NCBI GenBank assembly: GCA_029961685.1
Contig: JARWKL010000001.1
Location: 56,841,314 to 56,905,313, forward strand
Source: Aristolochia californica
Lineage: Eukaryota; Streptophyta; Magnoliopsida; Piperales; Aristolochiaceae
Length of the DNA: 64,000 bases
Direction: 5' to 3'
The translations under genes and the position numbers were made by a program. The notes under the pieces are model-generated. The model was not told the origin of the DNA. It saw only the letters and a program-made list of their open reading frames with translations, and did no database searches. Numbering within the stretch: the first letter of the stretch is position 1; each line of letters begins with the position of its first letter. This document shows positions 57,801-62,375 of the stretch, in pieces.

Positions 57801-59662
57801 GGAGAAAGGGGGATTGTATCGAAAATATTTAGCCTTTCAGCCTCTCAGTCCTCATCATGGGAGAAAGGGGGATCGTCTTGAAAATATTTAGCCTTTCTTT
57901 TGGCCTTTGGTAGCATACAAATTGATTTGGACAAATTTAGATAGTTTTGCCCATTCAATGTAAGTGAGGTACTGTAACTACTACTGAATCAGCTATATTC
58001 GCAAACAGATACTGTGGACAACGACCAACCAGACACTCAGTGGCACCAAACAAGATGAGGTATGTAGTTCTCAACCAAGATTTACGGCCTGCACAGACCA
58101 CTTGTGGGCCCTCTTAGGACAGACTGGACCCAAACTTCCTGCACTACAAATAAAAAAGACTGCACTAATTCAAGGTAGATTGCATCATTACAACATACAA
58201 TACTGCAACCTATTAGCATGTGCAGGCACTATTCCAGCCTGGAGACCCCTGCACACATACAGGTCTATGCCTAGACCTTAAAACAGCTACTATATGACCC
58301 TCTAGGGCACATAAACACAGTTGCTCAAACAGCAGCACAAGCCATAAACTTGGTTATGGCACGAGGAGAACGAAAAGTAAAAAACCTTTGAGTCACACAA
58401 AGAAATGAAAAATCCCTTTGTTACAGAGGTCGCATGTCTGGAAAATCTGTAGAGGAAGATTGAAACTTCTCCAAGCTTGGACTTTAGCACTCTAACACCA
58501 TGTAAAATCTGATGATTAAAAAGCTGAAGGAGAATGAAAGAAGAAACTAAGAAATGAGAGAGGAGAACTGCCGGGGAAGGCAGACTTCATGAGGGGTTAA
58601 TTACCTCTGACCTACTTTTTTATTACTTAAGTGTAATGATATTCAAAAAGACAAATATACCCCTACTAAAAGTGTCATTGATAAAACCAATTCTAAGTCC
58701 TAAAAACTTTCTAAAAAAGACCAGAACCATAATTTTAACAGCCACAATACTCCTGGAATACTTAGTGTCACACTTGCATTCTCAATGACATTAATACCCC
58801 TAAAAACATATTTTCTAACACAGAATAGGTAATCAAGTAATTGTCAGCACCTTTATGTTGCTTCTGTTATATTTTGATTTACCTTTTTTTAATTACTGAT
58901 CAATATACTCAACCATGGGAAAAGTTCATGTTTGGATATTTGGAGTTTGCCGACTTTAATATCTGTGTTCAGGGGTATTTTAGTCAGAATTCTAGAAATC
59001 AATTGACTTTCTTCCACTTTTTTTTATGCAGTTTCTCTTCTCTCTACGTACTGTATATATCACTTAGCATCTTCTTGTTTATTGCTTTACACACTTTATG
59101 TTATTAATATGACAATCTTAACAGAGTTAAAAGCTTCTTGCATTTCTCTCAGGTCCTTGCTTCTCTTATTATAAGATTGGCACTTGCAGAAACATTTTGT
59201 CTCAATTGTGGTATACTTGCTCTAGATGAGCCCACCACAAATTTAGATGGTCCAAATGCCGAAAGTCTAGCCTCAGCCCTCTTAAGGTTGATCCTTATTT
59301 TAGAGTTTGATAGGACAATTTGCTTCTGATAATCTTTTGTCCTCTTATACATCCTTTTTTGGCAGAATTATGGAGGATAGGAAGGGTCAAGAGAATTTTC
59401 AACTCATCGTGATTACTCATGATGAACGATTTGCTCAGTTAATTGGTCAACGACAGCATGCTGAGAGATATTACCGTGTCACAAAGGATGAACAGTAAGT
59501 TCTATTCAACCATTAGTAATAGTTTATATCTTGGTTGTCCAACTTCTTTGCTAAGTTGGCACTTTTTTTATATGCTACTTTGTCAAATTCTTAGTGTCTG
59601 ACTTTAGACTCCTGCCTCGTAGTCAACACAGTATCATCGAGGCACAAGAGATATTTGACTGA
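15790..59662 (+). CDS. RAD50: RAD50 DNA double-strand-break repair ATPase, C-terminal ~1131 residues in 23 exons (5' end outside window)
   Basis: RAD50 is the SMC-like ATPase of the nuclear MRE11-RAD50-NBS1 complex, which senses and tethers broken DNA ends and supports telomere and meiotic functions. Coding exons: 15790-15904, 21160-21388, 21652-21830, 22282-22452, 24270-24374, 24465-24572, 24655-24866, 24965-25057, 31212-31339, 32600-32714, 32794-32923, 33553-33762, 38643-38851, 39170-39371, 39459-39628, 39717-40041, 48342-48467, 48563-48615, 52744-52894, 53363-53425, 59153-59286, 59366-59494, 59623-59662. All junction phases agree and no internal stop appears. Visible parts, in order: first coiled-coil arm, CPCC zinc hook (32867-32878), second coiled-coil arm, ABC signature SAGQK, Walker B LALDEP, D-loop and H-loop ITHDER, then a TGA stop. 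Walker A and the rest of the N-terminal lobe are not here, so they lie upstream. The product length plus the missing lobe matches the usual plant size of about 1315 residues. The frame looks functional despite heavy intronic transposon load. Confidence 0.97.
15905..16540. other. RAD50 intron, no feature seen
   Basis: AT-rich intron sequence. No repeat was assigned. Confidence 0.5.
16541..17080 (-). mobile_element. LINE ORF2 fragment, minus strand
   Basis: The minus-strand frame 16917-16570 encodes the stretch between zf-RVT and RNase H typical of these LINEs: [20 protein letters not shown], then [10 protein letters not shown]. There is no clear poly-A tail and no RNase H, so both ends are lost or rearranged. 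Confidence 0.65.
17510..18176 (+). mobile_element. LINE family E 3' end, plus strand
   Basis: RNase H remnant: [17 protein letters not shown] (~17710), then [18 protein letters not shown] and [16 protein letters not shown] in the frame 17867-18115. It ends with poly-A at 18160-18175. A stop at about 17842 and a shift break the frame. It differs from family A in sequence. Possible short duplication aactta at both ends, not convincing. Confidence 0.8.
18177..21159. other. RAD50 intron with an unassigned repeat-like stretch
   Basis: 18180-20460 is unlike the AT-rich introns around it: more C+T and G+C, many short frames, none long or recognisable. At its right end the minus strand reads TTAGTATCAAAGCAACGATTC (20434-20454), similar to a tRNA-iMet primer site with its usual downstream bases. 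It may be the body of a decayed non-autonomous LTR element on the minus strand, with LTR sequence to the right (20455-20940). No matching second LTR was found. Confidence 0.3.
21160..21388 (+). CDS. RAD50: RAD50 exon (window exon 2)
   Basis: Starts [13 protein letters not shown], the conserved plant RAD50 coiled coil. Acceptor ttttaccag|CTT, donor GAAG|gtcaga. It follows a 5.3 kb intron full of repeats. Confidence 0.95.
21652..21830 (+). CDS. RAD50: RAD50 exon (window exon 3)
   Basis: Encodes [17 protein letters not shown] and continues as heptad-rich coiled coil. The split GAC codon joins it to the previous exon. Acceptor cgccag, donor GAA|gtaata. Confidence 0.94.
22282..22452 (+). CDS. RAD50: RAD50 exon (window exon 4)
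   Basis: Encodes [14 protein letters not shown] through ETDLLDKK, in phase 0 at both ends, 57 codons. Coiled-coil arm. Acceptor ttttcag, donor AAG|gtgtga. Confidence 0.94.
22652..22761. repeat. 55-base tandem duplication in a RAD50 intron
   Basis: Two near-identical copies starting ccatttcaatgacttcagtc, offset by 55 bases, in the intron after 22452. Confidence 0.9.
23763..23864 (-). mobile_element. very short LINE insertion (78 bases) with 12-base target duplication
   Basis: gtaggtacacat is repeated at 23763-23774 and 23853-23864. The 78 bases between begin with a short T run and carry gaaatggtgatgattttatt, which resembles the reversed 3' end of the LINEs here. It is an extreme 5'-truncation on the minus strand. 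Confidence 0.8.
24270..24374 (+). CDS. RAD50: RAD50 exon (window exon 5)
   Basis: Encodes [14 protein letters not shown] and onward, 35 codons in phase 0. Acceptor aaatttcag, donor AAG|gtctgt. It is less conserved, as usual in mid-arm RAD50. Confidence 0.92.
24465..24572 (+). CDS. RAD50: RAD50 exon (window exon 6)
   Basis: Encodes [16 protein letters not shown] through KEKNT, 36 codons in phase 0, after a 90-base intron. Acceptor ctttcag. Confidence 0.93.
24655..24866 (+). CDS. RAD50: RAD50 exon (window exon 7), ends at a GC donor
   Basis: Encodes [15 protein letters not shown] through LKKKHKK plus two bases of an Ile codon. The exon ends AAGAT and is followed by gcaagt, the standard GC-type donor. 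The nearest GT, four bases on, would run straight into an in-frame TGA in the next exon, so the GC donor is the only frame-keeping choice. Confidence 0.92.
24867..24964 (+). promoter_or_regulatory. RAD50: GC-AG intron of RAD50
   Basis: This 98-base intron starts gcaagt and ends in a pyrimidine-rich run and ttttgccag. GC-AG introns are a known minor class of U2-type introns. Phase and family homology (KKHKK then I/V-DEHKDKI) support this boundary, and the alternative GT gives an immediate stop. Confidence 0.88.
24965..25057 (+). CDS. RAD50: RAD50 exon (window exon 8)
   Basis: Encodes [15 protein letters not shown] and onward to the HAL motif of the first arm. Acceptor tttgccag|A, donor CTGAG|gtttgt. 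A 6.2 kb repeat-filled intron follows. Confidence 0.95.
25136..25512 (-). repeat. copia-type LTR followed by a 19-base C run
   Basis: Sequence starting TGTGAGAAATTG, purine-rich then AT-rich, looks like the copia LTRs of this window. It is followed by C19 (25494-25512) and ctgaagttggag. On the minus strand this reads as a long G tract at the place of a polypurine tract before a 3' LTR. The partner LTR and pol are not found. Confidence 0.5.
25686..26235 (-). mobile_element. LINE 3' fragment, minus strand, with internal duplication
   Basis: The poly-T at 25686-25709 is the tail. Minus-strand RNase H remnants include [20 protein letters not shown] and [10 protein letters not shown]. Part of it is duplicated in tandem (25963-26220, period 129). 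Confidence 0.8.
25963..26220. repeat. 129-base tandem duplication inside a LINE remnant
   Basis: Copies begin ccttcaataataa at 25963 and 26092 and both end near tatgaaatga. They differ at many positions, so the event is old. Confidence 0.85.
26920..28111 (+). mobile_element. LINE reverse-transcriptase fragment, plus strand
   Basis: Encodes [15 protein letters not shown] (26938), [13 protein letters not shown] (27107), then in another frame [16 protein letters not shown] (27235), with the catalytic YADD kept, and [16 protein letters not shown] (27760). Frameshifts separate these blocks. Neither the start nor the 3' tail is present. It is cut by the minus-strand LINE at 28112. Confidence 0.85.
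28112..29210 (-). mobile_element. LINE family B 3' end with zf-RVT and RNase H, minus strand
   Basis: The tail poly-T is at 28112-28120. The frame 28644-28327 encodes RNase H ([45 protein letters not shown]). The frame 29049-28645 encodes zf-RVT-like [19 protein letters not shown] and [11 protein letters not shown]. It is longer than the sister copy at 3236-3862 and inserted into the plus-strand LINE remnant to its left. Confidence 0.85.
29256..29519 (-). other. unrecognised 87-codon open frame
   Basis: Encodes a basic, Leu-rich peptide ([20 protein letters not shown]) and ends at NKEI. I do not recognise it. It lies between a LINE and a copia scrap inside a RAD50 intron, so a transposon remnant or a chance frame is most likely. 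Confidence 0.25.
29760..30370 (+). mobile_element. copia RNase H fragment, plus strand
   Basis: Remnants of the copia C-terminal RNase H: WKSKK and SYVEAEYNA near 29950-30000, then [20 protein letters not shown] (30080) and [15 protein letters not shown]. Only the 3' part of pol. No LTR recognised on either side. Confidence 0.75.
30371..31211. other. RAD50 intron with a CT microsatellite
   Basis: A (CT)n run of about 36 bases lies at 30811-30847. Nothing else was recognised. Confidence 0.6.
31212..31339 (+). CDS. RAD50: RAD50 exon (window exon 9)
   Basis: Encodes [17 protein letters not shown] and onward to KFHKDMEG. Acceptor ttgcag, donor GAAG|gtaagt. Split codons at both ends match their neighbours. 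Confidence 0.95.
31340..32599. other. RAD50 intron, no feature seen
   Basis: AT-rich, 1.26 kb, no repeat assigned. Confidence 0.5.
32600..32714 (+). CDS. RAD50: RAD50 exon (window exon 10)
   Basis: Encodes [14 protein letters not shown] through KRDAQK, leading to the hook. Acceptor gttgcag, donor AAAAG|gttcta. 37 full codons with split codons at each end. Confidence 0.94.
32794..32923 (+). CDS. RAD50: RAD50 exon (window exon 11), zinc hook
   Basis: Holds the RAD50 zinc hook. Cys codons of the CPCC motif lie at 32867-32869, 32873-32875 and 32876-32878, within [10 protein letters not shown]. The first and fourth motif positions form the CxxC that pairs with a second RAD50 through one zinc ion. 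Preceded by [13 protein letters not shown]. Confidence 0.97.
33553..33762 (+). CDS. RAD50: RAD50 exon (window exon 12)
   Basis: Start of the returning coiled-coil arm: [16 protein letters not shown], then [17 protein letters not shown]. 70 codons in phase 0. Acceptor gactgcag, donor GAT|gtgagt. Confidence 0.95.
33763..34455. other. RAD50 intron, possibly old LTR sequence
   Basis: The stretch 34115-34260 has a TGGTATTGAAGTGG motif (34232-34245) like a primer site after LTR-like sequence, but no partner LTR. Nothing firmer can be said. Confidence 0.25.
34456..36895 (+). mobile_element. copia 5' part: LTR, primer site, gag, protease, pre-integrase; plus strand
   Basis: A probable 5' LTR at 34456-34784 (TGTTAGAAAT...GTTCAACA) is followed directly by TGGCATCTGAGC, a tRNA-iMet-type primer site. 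Downstream remnants: gag [13 protein letters not shown] (35808), protease [11 protein letters not shown] (36358) with Lys in place of the Gly of DSG, and pre-integrase pieces to 36890. Integrase, RT and the 3' LTR are gone. Its gag matches the minus-strand copia near 57390. Confidence 0.75.
36906..37810 (-). mobile_element. copia 3' part: RNase H and 3' LTR, minus strand
   Basis: Minus-strand RNase H remnants: GYFDTDYA near 37680, then [20 protein letters not shown] (~37480-37420). A purine tract (reverse of ccccttaagttgg, 37232-37244) follows, then LTR-like sequence down to about 36906. It abuts the plus-strand copia in tail-to-tail fashion. Confidence 0.7.
37811..38642. other. RAD50 intron, no feature seen
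   Basis: Nothing recognised apart from intron sequence and the acceptor at 38641-38642. Confidence 0.5.
38643..38851 (+). CDS. RAD50: RAD50 exon (window exon 13)
   Basis: Encodes [15 protein letters not shown], a conserved plant RAD50 stretch, then [10 protein letters not shown]. Acceptor atacag, donor AAAAG|gtaaca. It follows a 4.9 kb intron holding two copia fragments. Confidence 0.95.
39170..39371 (+). CDS. RAD50: RAD50 exon (window exon 14)
   Basis: Encodes [14 protein letters not shown], then [13 protein letters not shown]. The donor AAG|gtacac is followed within a few bases by a CT microsatellite in the short intron. Confidence 0.95.
39376..39400. repeat. CT microsatellite next to a RAD50 donor site
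   Basis: An approximately 24-base (CT)n run starts a few bases after the donor at 39372 and fills over a quarter of the 87-base intron. Confidence 0.9.
39459..39628 (+). CDS. RAD50: RAD50 exon (window exon 15)
   Basis: Encodes [17 protein letters not shown] and onward to LKLAFKIK, with a split Glu codon at the end. Acceptor atcccag, donor AAGGA|gtatgc. Confidence 0.95.
39717..40041 (+). CDS. RAD50: RAD50 exon (window exon 16)
   Basis: The longest exon here: [18 protein letters not shown], then [17 protein letters not shown], a strongly conserved RAD50 block, then RERLLSE. 108 codons after the split base. Donor GAG|gtaatt. A copia LTR begins only 39 bases into the following intron. Confidence 0.96.
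40463..42350 (+). pseudogene. copia gag, protease and integrase remnants
   Basis: Blocks in several frames: gag ([21 protein letters not shown], 40890), zinc knuckle near 41145 and 41273 (split by a solo LTR), protease 41560-41600 with DSYASDH in place of [17 protein letters not shown] (41750), [11 protein letters not shown], then integrase-like [10 protein letters not shown] (42310). Truncated where LINE-type sequence begins. Confidence 0.75.
41145..41272 (+). mobile_element. TRIM-like solo LTR with 5-base target duplication
   Basis: 118 bases (41150-41267) starting TGTTAAGGAATAGTCCCACA and ending CTTCACA, flanked by GTAAC at 41145-41149 and 41268-41272. It is related to the LTRs at 987-1330 (gtctagtcattttgggatg). 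It interrupts the zinc-knuckle codons of the copia gag. A solo LTR implies insertion followed by LTR-LTR recombination. Confidence 0.88.
42400..43975 (+). mobile_element. probable LINE ORF1 region, plus strand, degenerate
   Basis: Starts abruptly after the copia integrase remnant. It contains charged then uncharacterised frames (42743-43117) and, near 43565-43800, [14 protein letters not shown] and [15 protein letters not shown]. These resemble in pattern the ORF1 of the family A LINE (GQW-x-x-GLP-x-ELW). It ends in a proline-rich part. No ORF2 or tail follows; the next element's poly-T starts at 43976. The identity of 42400-43440 is unsure. Confidence 0.45.
43976..47612 (-). mobile_element. 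LINE family A, long copy with endonuclease deletion, minus strand
   Basis: Poly-T at 43976-43986 is the tail. On the minus strand: ORF1 part ([17 protein letters not shown] near 47600; FGSIIALDQ) then a jump at about 47240 straight to sequence that lies after the endonuclease in the 10529 copy. The RT follows ([14 protein letters not shown], 46340). The catalytic motif reads FADD but is preceded by a stop at about 46087. Next come zf-RVT ([18 protein letters not shown], 44880) and RNase H. So the whole endonuclease domain is deleted. Confidence 0.88.
47613..47857 (+). pseudogene. copia RNase H end and polypurine tract
   Basis: Encodes a remnant starting [14 protein letters not shown], then in shifted frames the usual C-terminus. 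It is followed by ttgagggggag just before the 3' LTR. It matches 50945-51195 of the next copia fragment. Confidence 0.8.
47858..48046 (+). repeat. copia 3' LTR
   Basis: TGTTGAAATATGTCC to TTTTCATTT. It matches 40081-40315, though the 5' copy has an expanded head. Confidence 0.85.
48342..48467 (+). CDS. RAD50: RAD50 exon (window exon 17)
   Basis: Encodes [16 protein letters not shown], then [16 protein letters not shown]. 42 codons in phase 0. Acceptor ctttacag, donor AAG|gttata. It lies 8.3 kb from the previous exon. Confidence 0.96.
48563..48615 (+). CDS. RAD50: RAD50 exon (window exon 18)
   Basis: A 53-base exon encoding [17 protein letters not shown], near-invariant among plant RAD50 proteins. 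Acceptor ctgcag, donor GATAA|gtaagt. Confidence 0.96.
48616..50340. other. RAD50 intron, no feature assigned
   Basis: AT-rich; no coding similarity found on either strand between 48616 and about 50340. A stretch near 49420-49560 (ggcagcgggatgggtactgg and its near-inverse) is low-complexity. The frame at 50223-50408 looks fortuitous. Confidence 0.45.
50350..51367 (+). mobile_element. copia 3' part (RT end, RNase H, LTR), plus strand, same family as 40081-48046
   Basis: RT end remnants ([18 protein letters not shown], 50458) precede a long open frame, 50581-51093: [78 protein letters not shown] interrupts before the final IFTKSL-like codons. The purine tract gagggggag (51188-51196) precedes the 3' LTR at 51197-51367, which matches 47858-48046. 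The 5' half is absent. Confidence 0.88.
51417..51435. repeat. poly-T run
   Basis: A T18 run between two copia fragments. It could be a lost retroposon tail; nothing else supports that. Confidence 0.5.
51480..52440 (-). mobile_element. copia RT fragment and 5' LTR, minus strand
   Basis: Minus-strand RT remnants: [15 protein letters not shown] (51935), [24 protein letters not shown] (51750), then [15 protein letters not shown] (51640). To the right, TGGTGTCAAAGC (52136-52147) is a primer-site remnant, followed by LTR sequence like that at 58501-58820. Gag and integrase have been lost between primer site and RT. Confidence 0.75.
52441..52743. other. RAD50 intron end, no feature seen
   Basis: Only AT-rich intron sequence up to the acceptor at 52743. 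Confidence 0.5.
52744..52894 (+). CDS. RAD50: RAD50 exon (window exon 19)
   Basis: Encodes [17 protein letters not shown], then [13 protein letters not shown], the start of the C-terminal ATPase lobe. Acceptor cttgtag, donor CGT|gtaagt. Confidence 0.97.
53363..53425 (+). CDS. RAD50: RAD50 exon (window exon 20), ABC signature
   Basis: Encodes 21 residues ending RGRCSAGQK, the ABC signature motif that contacts ATP across the RAD50 dimer. Acceptor tttag, donor AAG|gtcaga. Confidence 0.97.
53443..53720. repeat. ~138-base tandem duplication spanning a copia LTR border
   Basis: The unit starting catccagtgaagaaatttg occurs at 53441 and about 53580. Each unit holds about 27 bases of flanking RAD50 intron and about 110 bases of LTR. 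The copies differ at a few positions. Confidence 0.9.
54288..54660 (-). mobile_element. second copia 3' LTR and pol end nested in the first
   Basis: LTR-like TGTAAAATTGAAG...CTCAACA (54288-54564). Right of it, the minus strand carries the purine tract and a pol end with [19 protein letters not shown]. It interrupts the RNase H of the host copia. Its own 5' part is lost. Confidence 0.65.
54665..54930 (-). mobile_element. LINE RNase H scrap, minus strand
   Basis: The frame 54922-54668 begins [19 protein letters not shown], an RNase H start. The rest is shifted. No tail. Confidence 0.6.
55460..55777 (+). mobile_element. LINE family E 3' end, plus strand
   Basis: Encodes [20 protein letters not shown] and [19 protein letters not shown], similar to 17870-18110. 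Ends in a poly-A of about 11 bases at 55767. Confidence 0.75.
57662..57897. repeat. four tandem copies of a 59-base unit
   Basis: Units starting agcctctcagtcctcatcat begin at 57662, 57721, 57780 and 57839 and differ by only a few bases. They lie in the gag part of the minus-strand copia. 59 is not a multiple of three, so the expansion shifts that frame. Confidence 0.95.
59153..59286 (+). CDS. RAD50: RAD50 exon (window exon 21), Walker B and D-loop
   Basis: Encodes [16 protein letters not shown], then [15 protein letters not shown]: Walker B with catalytic Glu, and D-loop. Acceptor ctctcag, donor TTAAG|gttgat. Confidence 0.97.
59366..59494 (+). CDS. RAD50: RAD50 exon (window exon 22), H-loop
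   Basis: Encodes [19 protein letters not shown], which includes the switch histidine, then [11 protein letters not shown]. Acceptor ggcag, donor CA|gtaagt. Confidence 0.97.
59623..59662 (+). CDS. RAD50: RAD50 last coding exon (window exon 23)
   Basis: Encodes [12 protein letters not shown] and the TGA stop, the conserved plant RAD50 C-terminus. Acceptor cctcgtag|T. Confidence 0.96.
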
Positions 59663-60788
59663 GACTTTCTGACTCAGAGAGGAATACTTGATGGGAAAGA
59701 TGGTAATCAATTGATATTCGGAAAAAAAAACTAGGATAAAGGAATCAAATTCGAAGGAGATGCAAGGAACATATTTGATCACAACTACAGAGCAGAAGAG
59801 TGGAGGCATTAGCTAAATTTTGATCTCTGTGATCCTAAGCTGCAGTTGGTAAGAAGTTTCTTTTTATTCTTTCATTTTGTCCTCTTTTCCTTCAATTTGT
59901 CAATTCTTTAAGGACTCTCAACCGATTATTACCAAAGCTTTACTCCTTGCAGATTAATTGATTTGCAACAGGGCAGTAGACTGTATGTAACAGGACAGTG
60001 ACAACTTCTCCATGGCGGGGCTTTGAGATGCTCTTTGTACATATTTGCTACAATTCACAACGGAATGGTGAACTCTTCCAAGTTGACGTTTTCTACTCTC
60101 TTTTGGTTAACATTTTGACGAGATTTCTATGTTGCAACATGTATATTGCTAGCTTCGCATTTGTTGCCTTCAGCAGATTCTTGCCATGTCTTTTGCAGAA
60201 GAAACTTGATATTTATCTCTCTTCTTCTGAAAAAAAAAACTTCTTTATGTGAATCCTAGTTCGTAAAAGTGTTCATAACTCAATCAGAACAAAAACCTAA
60301 TACACTTGCTTACTCGAACATCGATCCCCCTTGAACAATCCCTCTTAATCTGGCATATATAGTGTGCACAAACAAATGAGAATGGAGTAACGAATATTTT
60401 TTGTCAAATGCACCTGTCAACTGACTTTGTAATGAAACTAGTTATGCACTTGTCTACAAAATTGATTGAGTATGTAGGTGTCAGAACTCAATGTCTTGAG
60501 GACCAAATAAACACAAAAATGATTCGTTAAGGAGAATTTCAACCCTTTCGATTGGAGAGTTAATAACTTCAGTCCAAGGTTTTGGGAAAATTATTGGCTG
60601 ATTTTCATGCTTAGCCCTCTCTGTTCAGAGGTTCATGCGCACCGACTACTTCTGTTGAGACACATAGAAGACTGGGTCCTAGTAAACCGCTTCTGGAGTC
60701 ACACTTAAAATTTTGATAATTCCTTTGACAATATTTCGAGGTAGCTTAAAATCGTATTTATCTTATACCTGAAATAATTTCAAGAAAT
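59663..60788 (+). other. RAD50 3' UTR and intergenic sequence
   Basis: A possible 3' UTR intron (gtaaga at 59849, acceptor tccttgcag near 59953) would fit splice signals, but only a transcript could show it. No gene recognised. Confidence 0.3.
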
Positions 60789-61150
60789 CATTTTTTTTTA
60801 TATATATTAACAAAGGAGAGTAAACAGGACAAAATCAGCGGAGCAAATCCCTAATAACAAGAGATTGAAGAGTTATTCCCTGCTTGGCATGTATTTCAGT
60901 TACCGAAATTATAGATCTTGGAATCTGAGACTAAATACAAGAAAAATGTGAGACAATATCCAAAATTTCCAACGGCCCAGTACCTTAAGGGTGCAAGTGC
61001 ATGATCACACCAGCTCATAATTACCTTAGAATCTCTTTCAATGTGAATGGGATCCCCGTAGTTGTCCCTAAAAATACGGAACCCATTGAAAAGGTCATGC
61101 AACTCAATTGACGTTAAATCAGAAATTCCCAAAGAGCCCACATTGTCAAA
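60789..61150 (-). mobile_element. LINE 3' end between RAD50 and MHK, minus strand
   Basis: A short T run at about 60790-60798 and RNase H remnant GSLGISDLTSIELHDLFNG, then IHIERDSKVIMSWC, in the frame 61153-60896. 5'-truncated. Confidence 0.75.
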
Positions 61151-61240
61151 CACCTAGCAACTTCCCAGGAAGTCACTAAGATTACTCTCGCTTAGGCTCG
61201 CTTAACTTTAGAGTGCTTAATCAAACACCTAACTAATACA
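61148..61240 (-). repeat. 5S-rRNA-like sequence (Cassandra-type TRIM or 5S-derived SINE remnant)
   Basis: On the minus strand, 61217-61157 reads AGTTAAGCGAGC, CGAGAGTA, then TGACTTCCTGGGAAGTT. These correspond in order and spacing to the 5S rRNA box A, intermediate element and box C regions, with substitutions and a ~6-base deletion before box C. It is not a functional 5S gene. In plants, 5S-like sequence occurs in Cassandra LTRs and in some SINEs. Confidence 0.6.
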
Positions 61241-62324
61241 ACCCATAAAGACTAACCGCTTAAGATACGGAAAGCCAAGTACTTAACCCATCAGTGGATC
61301 AGGGGCGGATAGAACCTAACCCAGGTGGACCGGAACCACCTAACTCTGACACACATAAGAGAGACACTGCTTGCTGTATGAGTCAGAGATAACTACCCCG
61401 TAGCCAACAATCCCGACTCTGTGTTCTTTCTTCTCTATCTTCTTCCTTTTTCTATGGGGTGACATTCTGCTAGCCTACTTGGCAAATTTCCAAGAAAAAT
61501 GGAAATCACACTCAATCTTGTAGATCAGGATCGCCAGTAGGACTTTGCCTCTGGGAAAAGAACAGAAAAGGGTTCATCTCCGTATTTCCTGGTACTGTAT
61601 AGACACAAGAAACACACATTCGTATCTCCTGTAACTTTATTTGCTCAGGTTTGCAGAATAGGATTCAACAAAATGCGAAAGGGAAGTAAATAAATAAAGA
61701 TACAGGAACAAAACTTTAATTTACAGAGGAATTCTTCCACAGCCCTTTTCTCTTATTACATCATATCAAACTGTAGAACATTATATGCCTCGTACGAAAT
61801 TCCGTAGCATTCAAGTATAGAAATAAAATTACTCAAACACGACCGTGCTGGTAAGACGAAGGTATGACCATCATTGGTCCAAAAGAGAGGCTGTCAAGGA
61901 CATTACTGTGTTGAAGGCCAGGCATGGTAAATCCTGTCGACTGTGGAATTCCCATGGACGGTAAAGAGACTTGACTGCAATATCAGGGATATATGTCATT
62001 CCTCTAAATTTCATCAATTTACCAAAGTTCAGTAGAATGCTGAATGGAAATACTAGCTATAACTTGACATTCTCTACCTGTTCATACATGACAACGACAG
62101 CAAAGAAGATCTCACTGGAACATCATTTCTGCTCTGATCAGGAGAGAGTAGCGGCCAAAACACTGGAACAGAATAGGTATCATGTCAAGGCAGAAGCTAT
62201 AGGAGTTCGTGTACAGCCACAGATTGGCACTCTTTTGCAAATTTCAGTAGCAAGGAAACAAGAAGGTGGAGACAAGGCCAGATTCAAAAGAAAAGAAAAC
62301 GTGATGAATCAGGACATAGAAGAC
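61241..62324 (-). other. MHK 3' UTR and intergenic sequence
   Basis: No coding similarity. The plus-strand frame 61971-62333 is antisense to the MHK end and looks fortuitous. Confidence 0.4.
61636..61641 (-). terminator. possible MHK polyadenylation signal AATAAA
   Basis: An AATAAA hexamer on the minus strand about 0.7 kb after the MHK stop. Such hexamers are loose signals in plants, so this is a candidate only. Confidence 0.3.
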
Positions 62325-62375
62325 TTAACCTGATTGCCTGGAGTGGTCTTGAAATCCAGAGCAAAATAACATGTC
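62325..62375 (-). CDS. MHK: MHK last coding exon
   Basis: Encodes [16 protein letters not shown] and a TAA stop. Acceptor aaatgcag. The 3' UTR continues to lower coordinates. Confidence 0.85.
   Translation of the reverse strand, partial: DMLFCSGFQDHSRQSG

Larger units (their letters stand above)
53469..58820 (-). mobile_element. Ty1/copia retrotransposon, minus strand, with nested fragments
   Basis: LTRs at 58501-58820 (TGTAAAATCTGATG...TTCTAACA) and 53469-53910 (the latter enlarged by a tandem duplication). Primer site TGGTGTTAGAGT (reverse of 58489-58500) beside the 5' LTR and a purine tract (gagggagagg, 53911-53920) beside the 3' LTR. Domains on the minus strand: gag [17 protein letters not shown] (57385), a Ser/Thr-rich spacer (57062-56874), protease-like SFGASMHIL (56863) with DSG changed, integrase remnants to 56150, RNase [10 protein letters not shown] and [11 protein letters not shown] (54270-54110). 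RT is largely missing. No target duplication seen. Confidence 0.85.

Noticed and set aside
57655..57900. CRISPR-like array from the 59-base repeats
   Set aside because: The units are contiguous without spacers, in a plant transposon; it is a minisatellite.
61971..62333. 120-codon plus-strand open frame
   Set aside because: It overlaps the last MHK exon and 3' UTR in antisense, has no recognisable domain, and lacks splice or family support.
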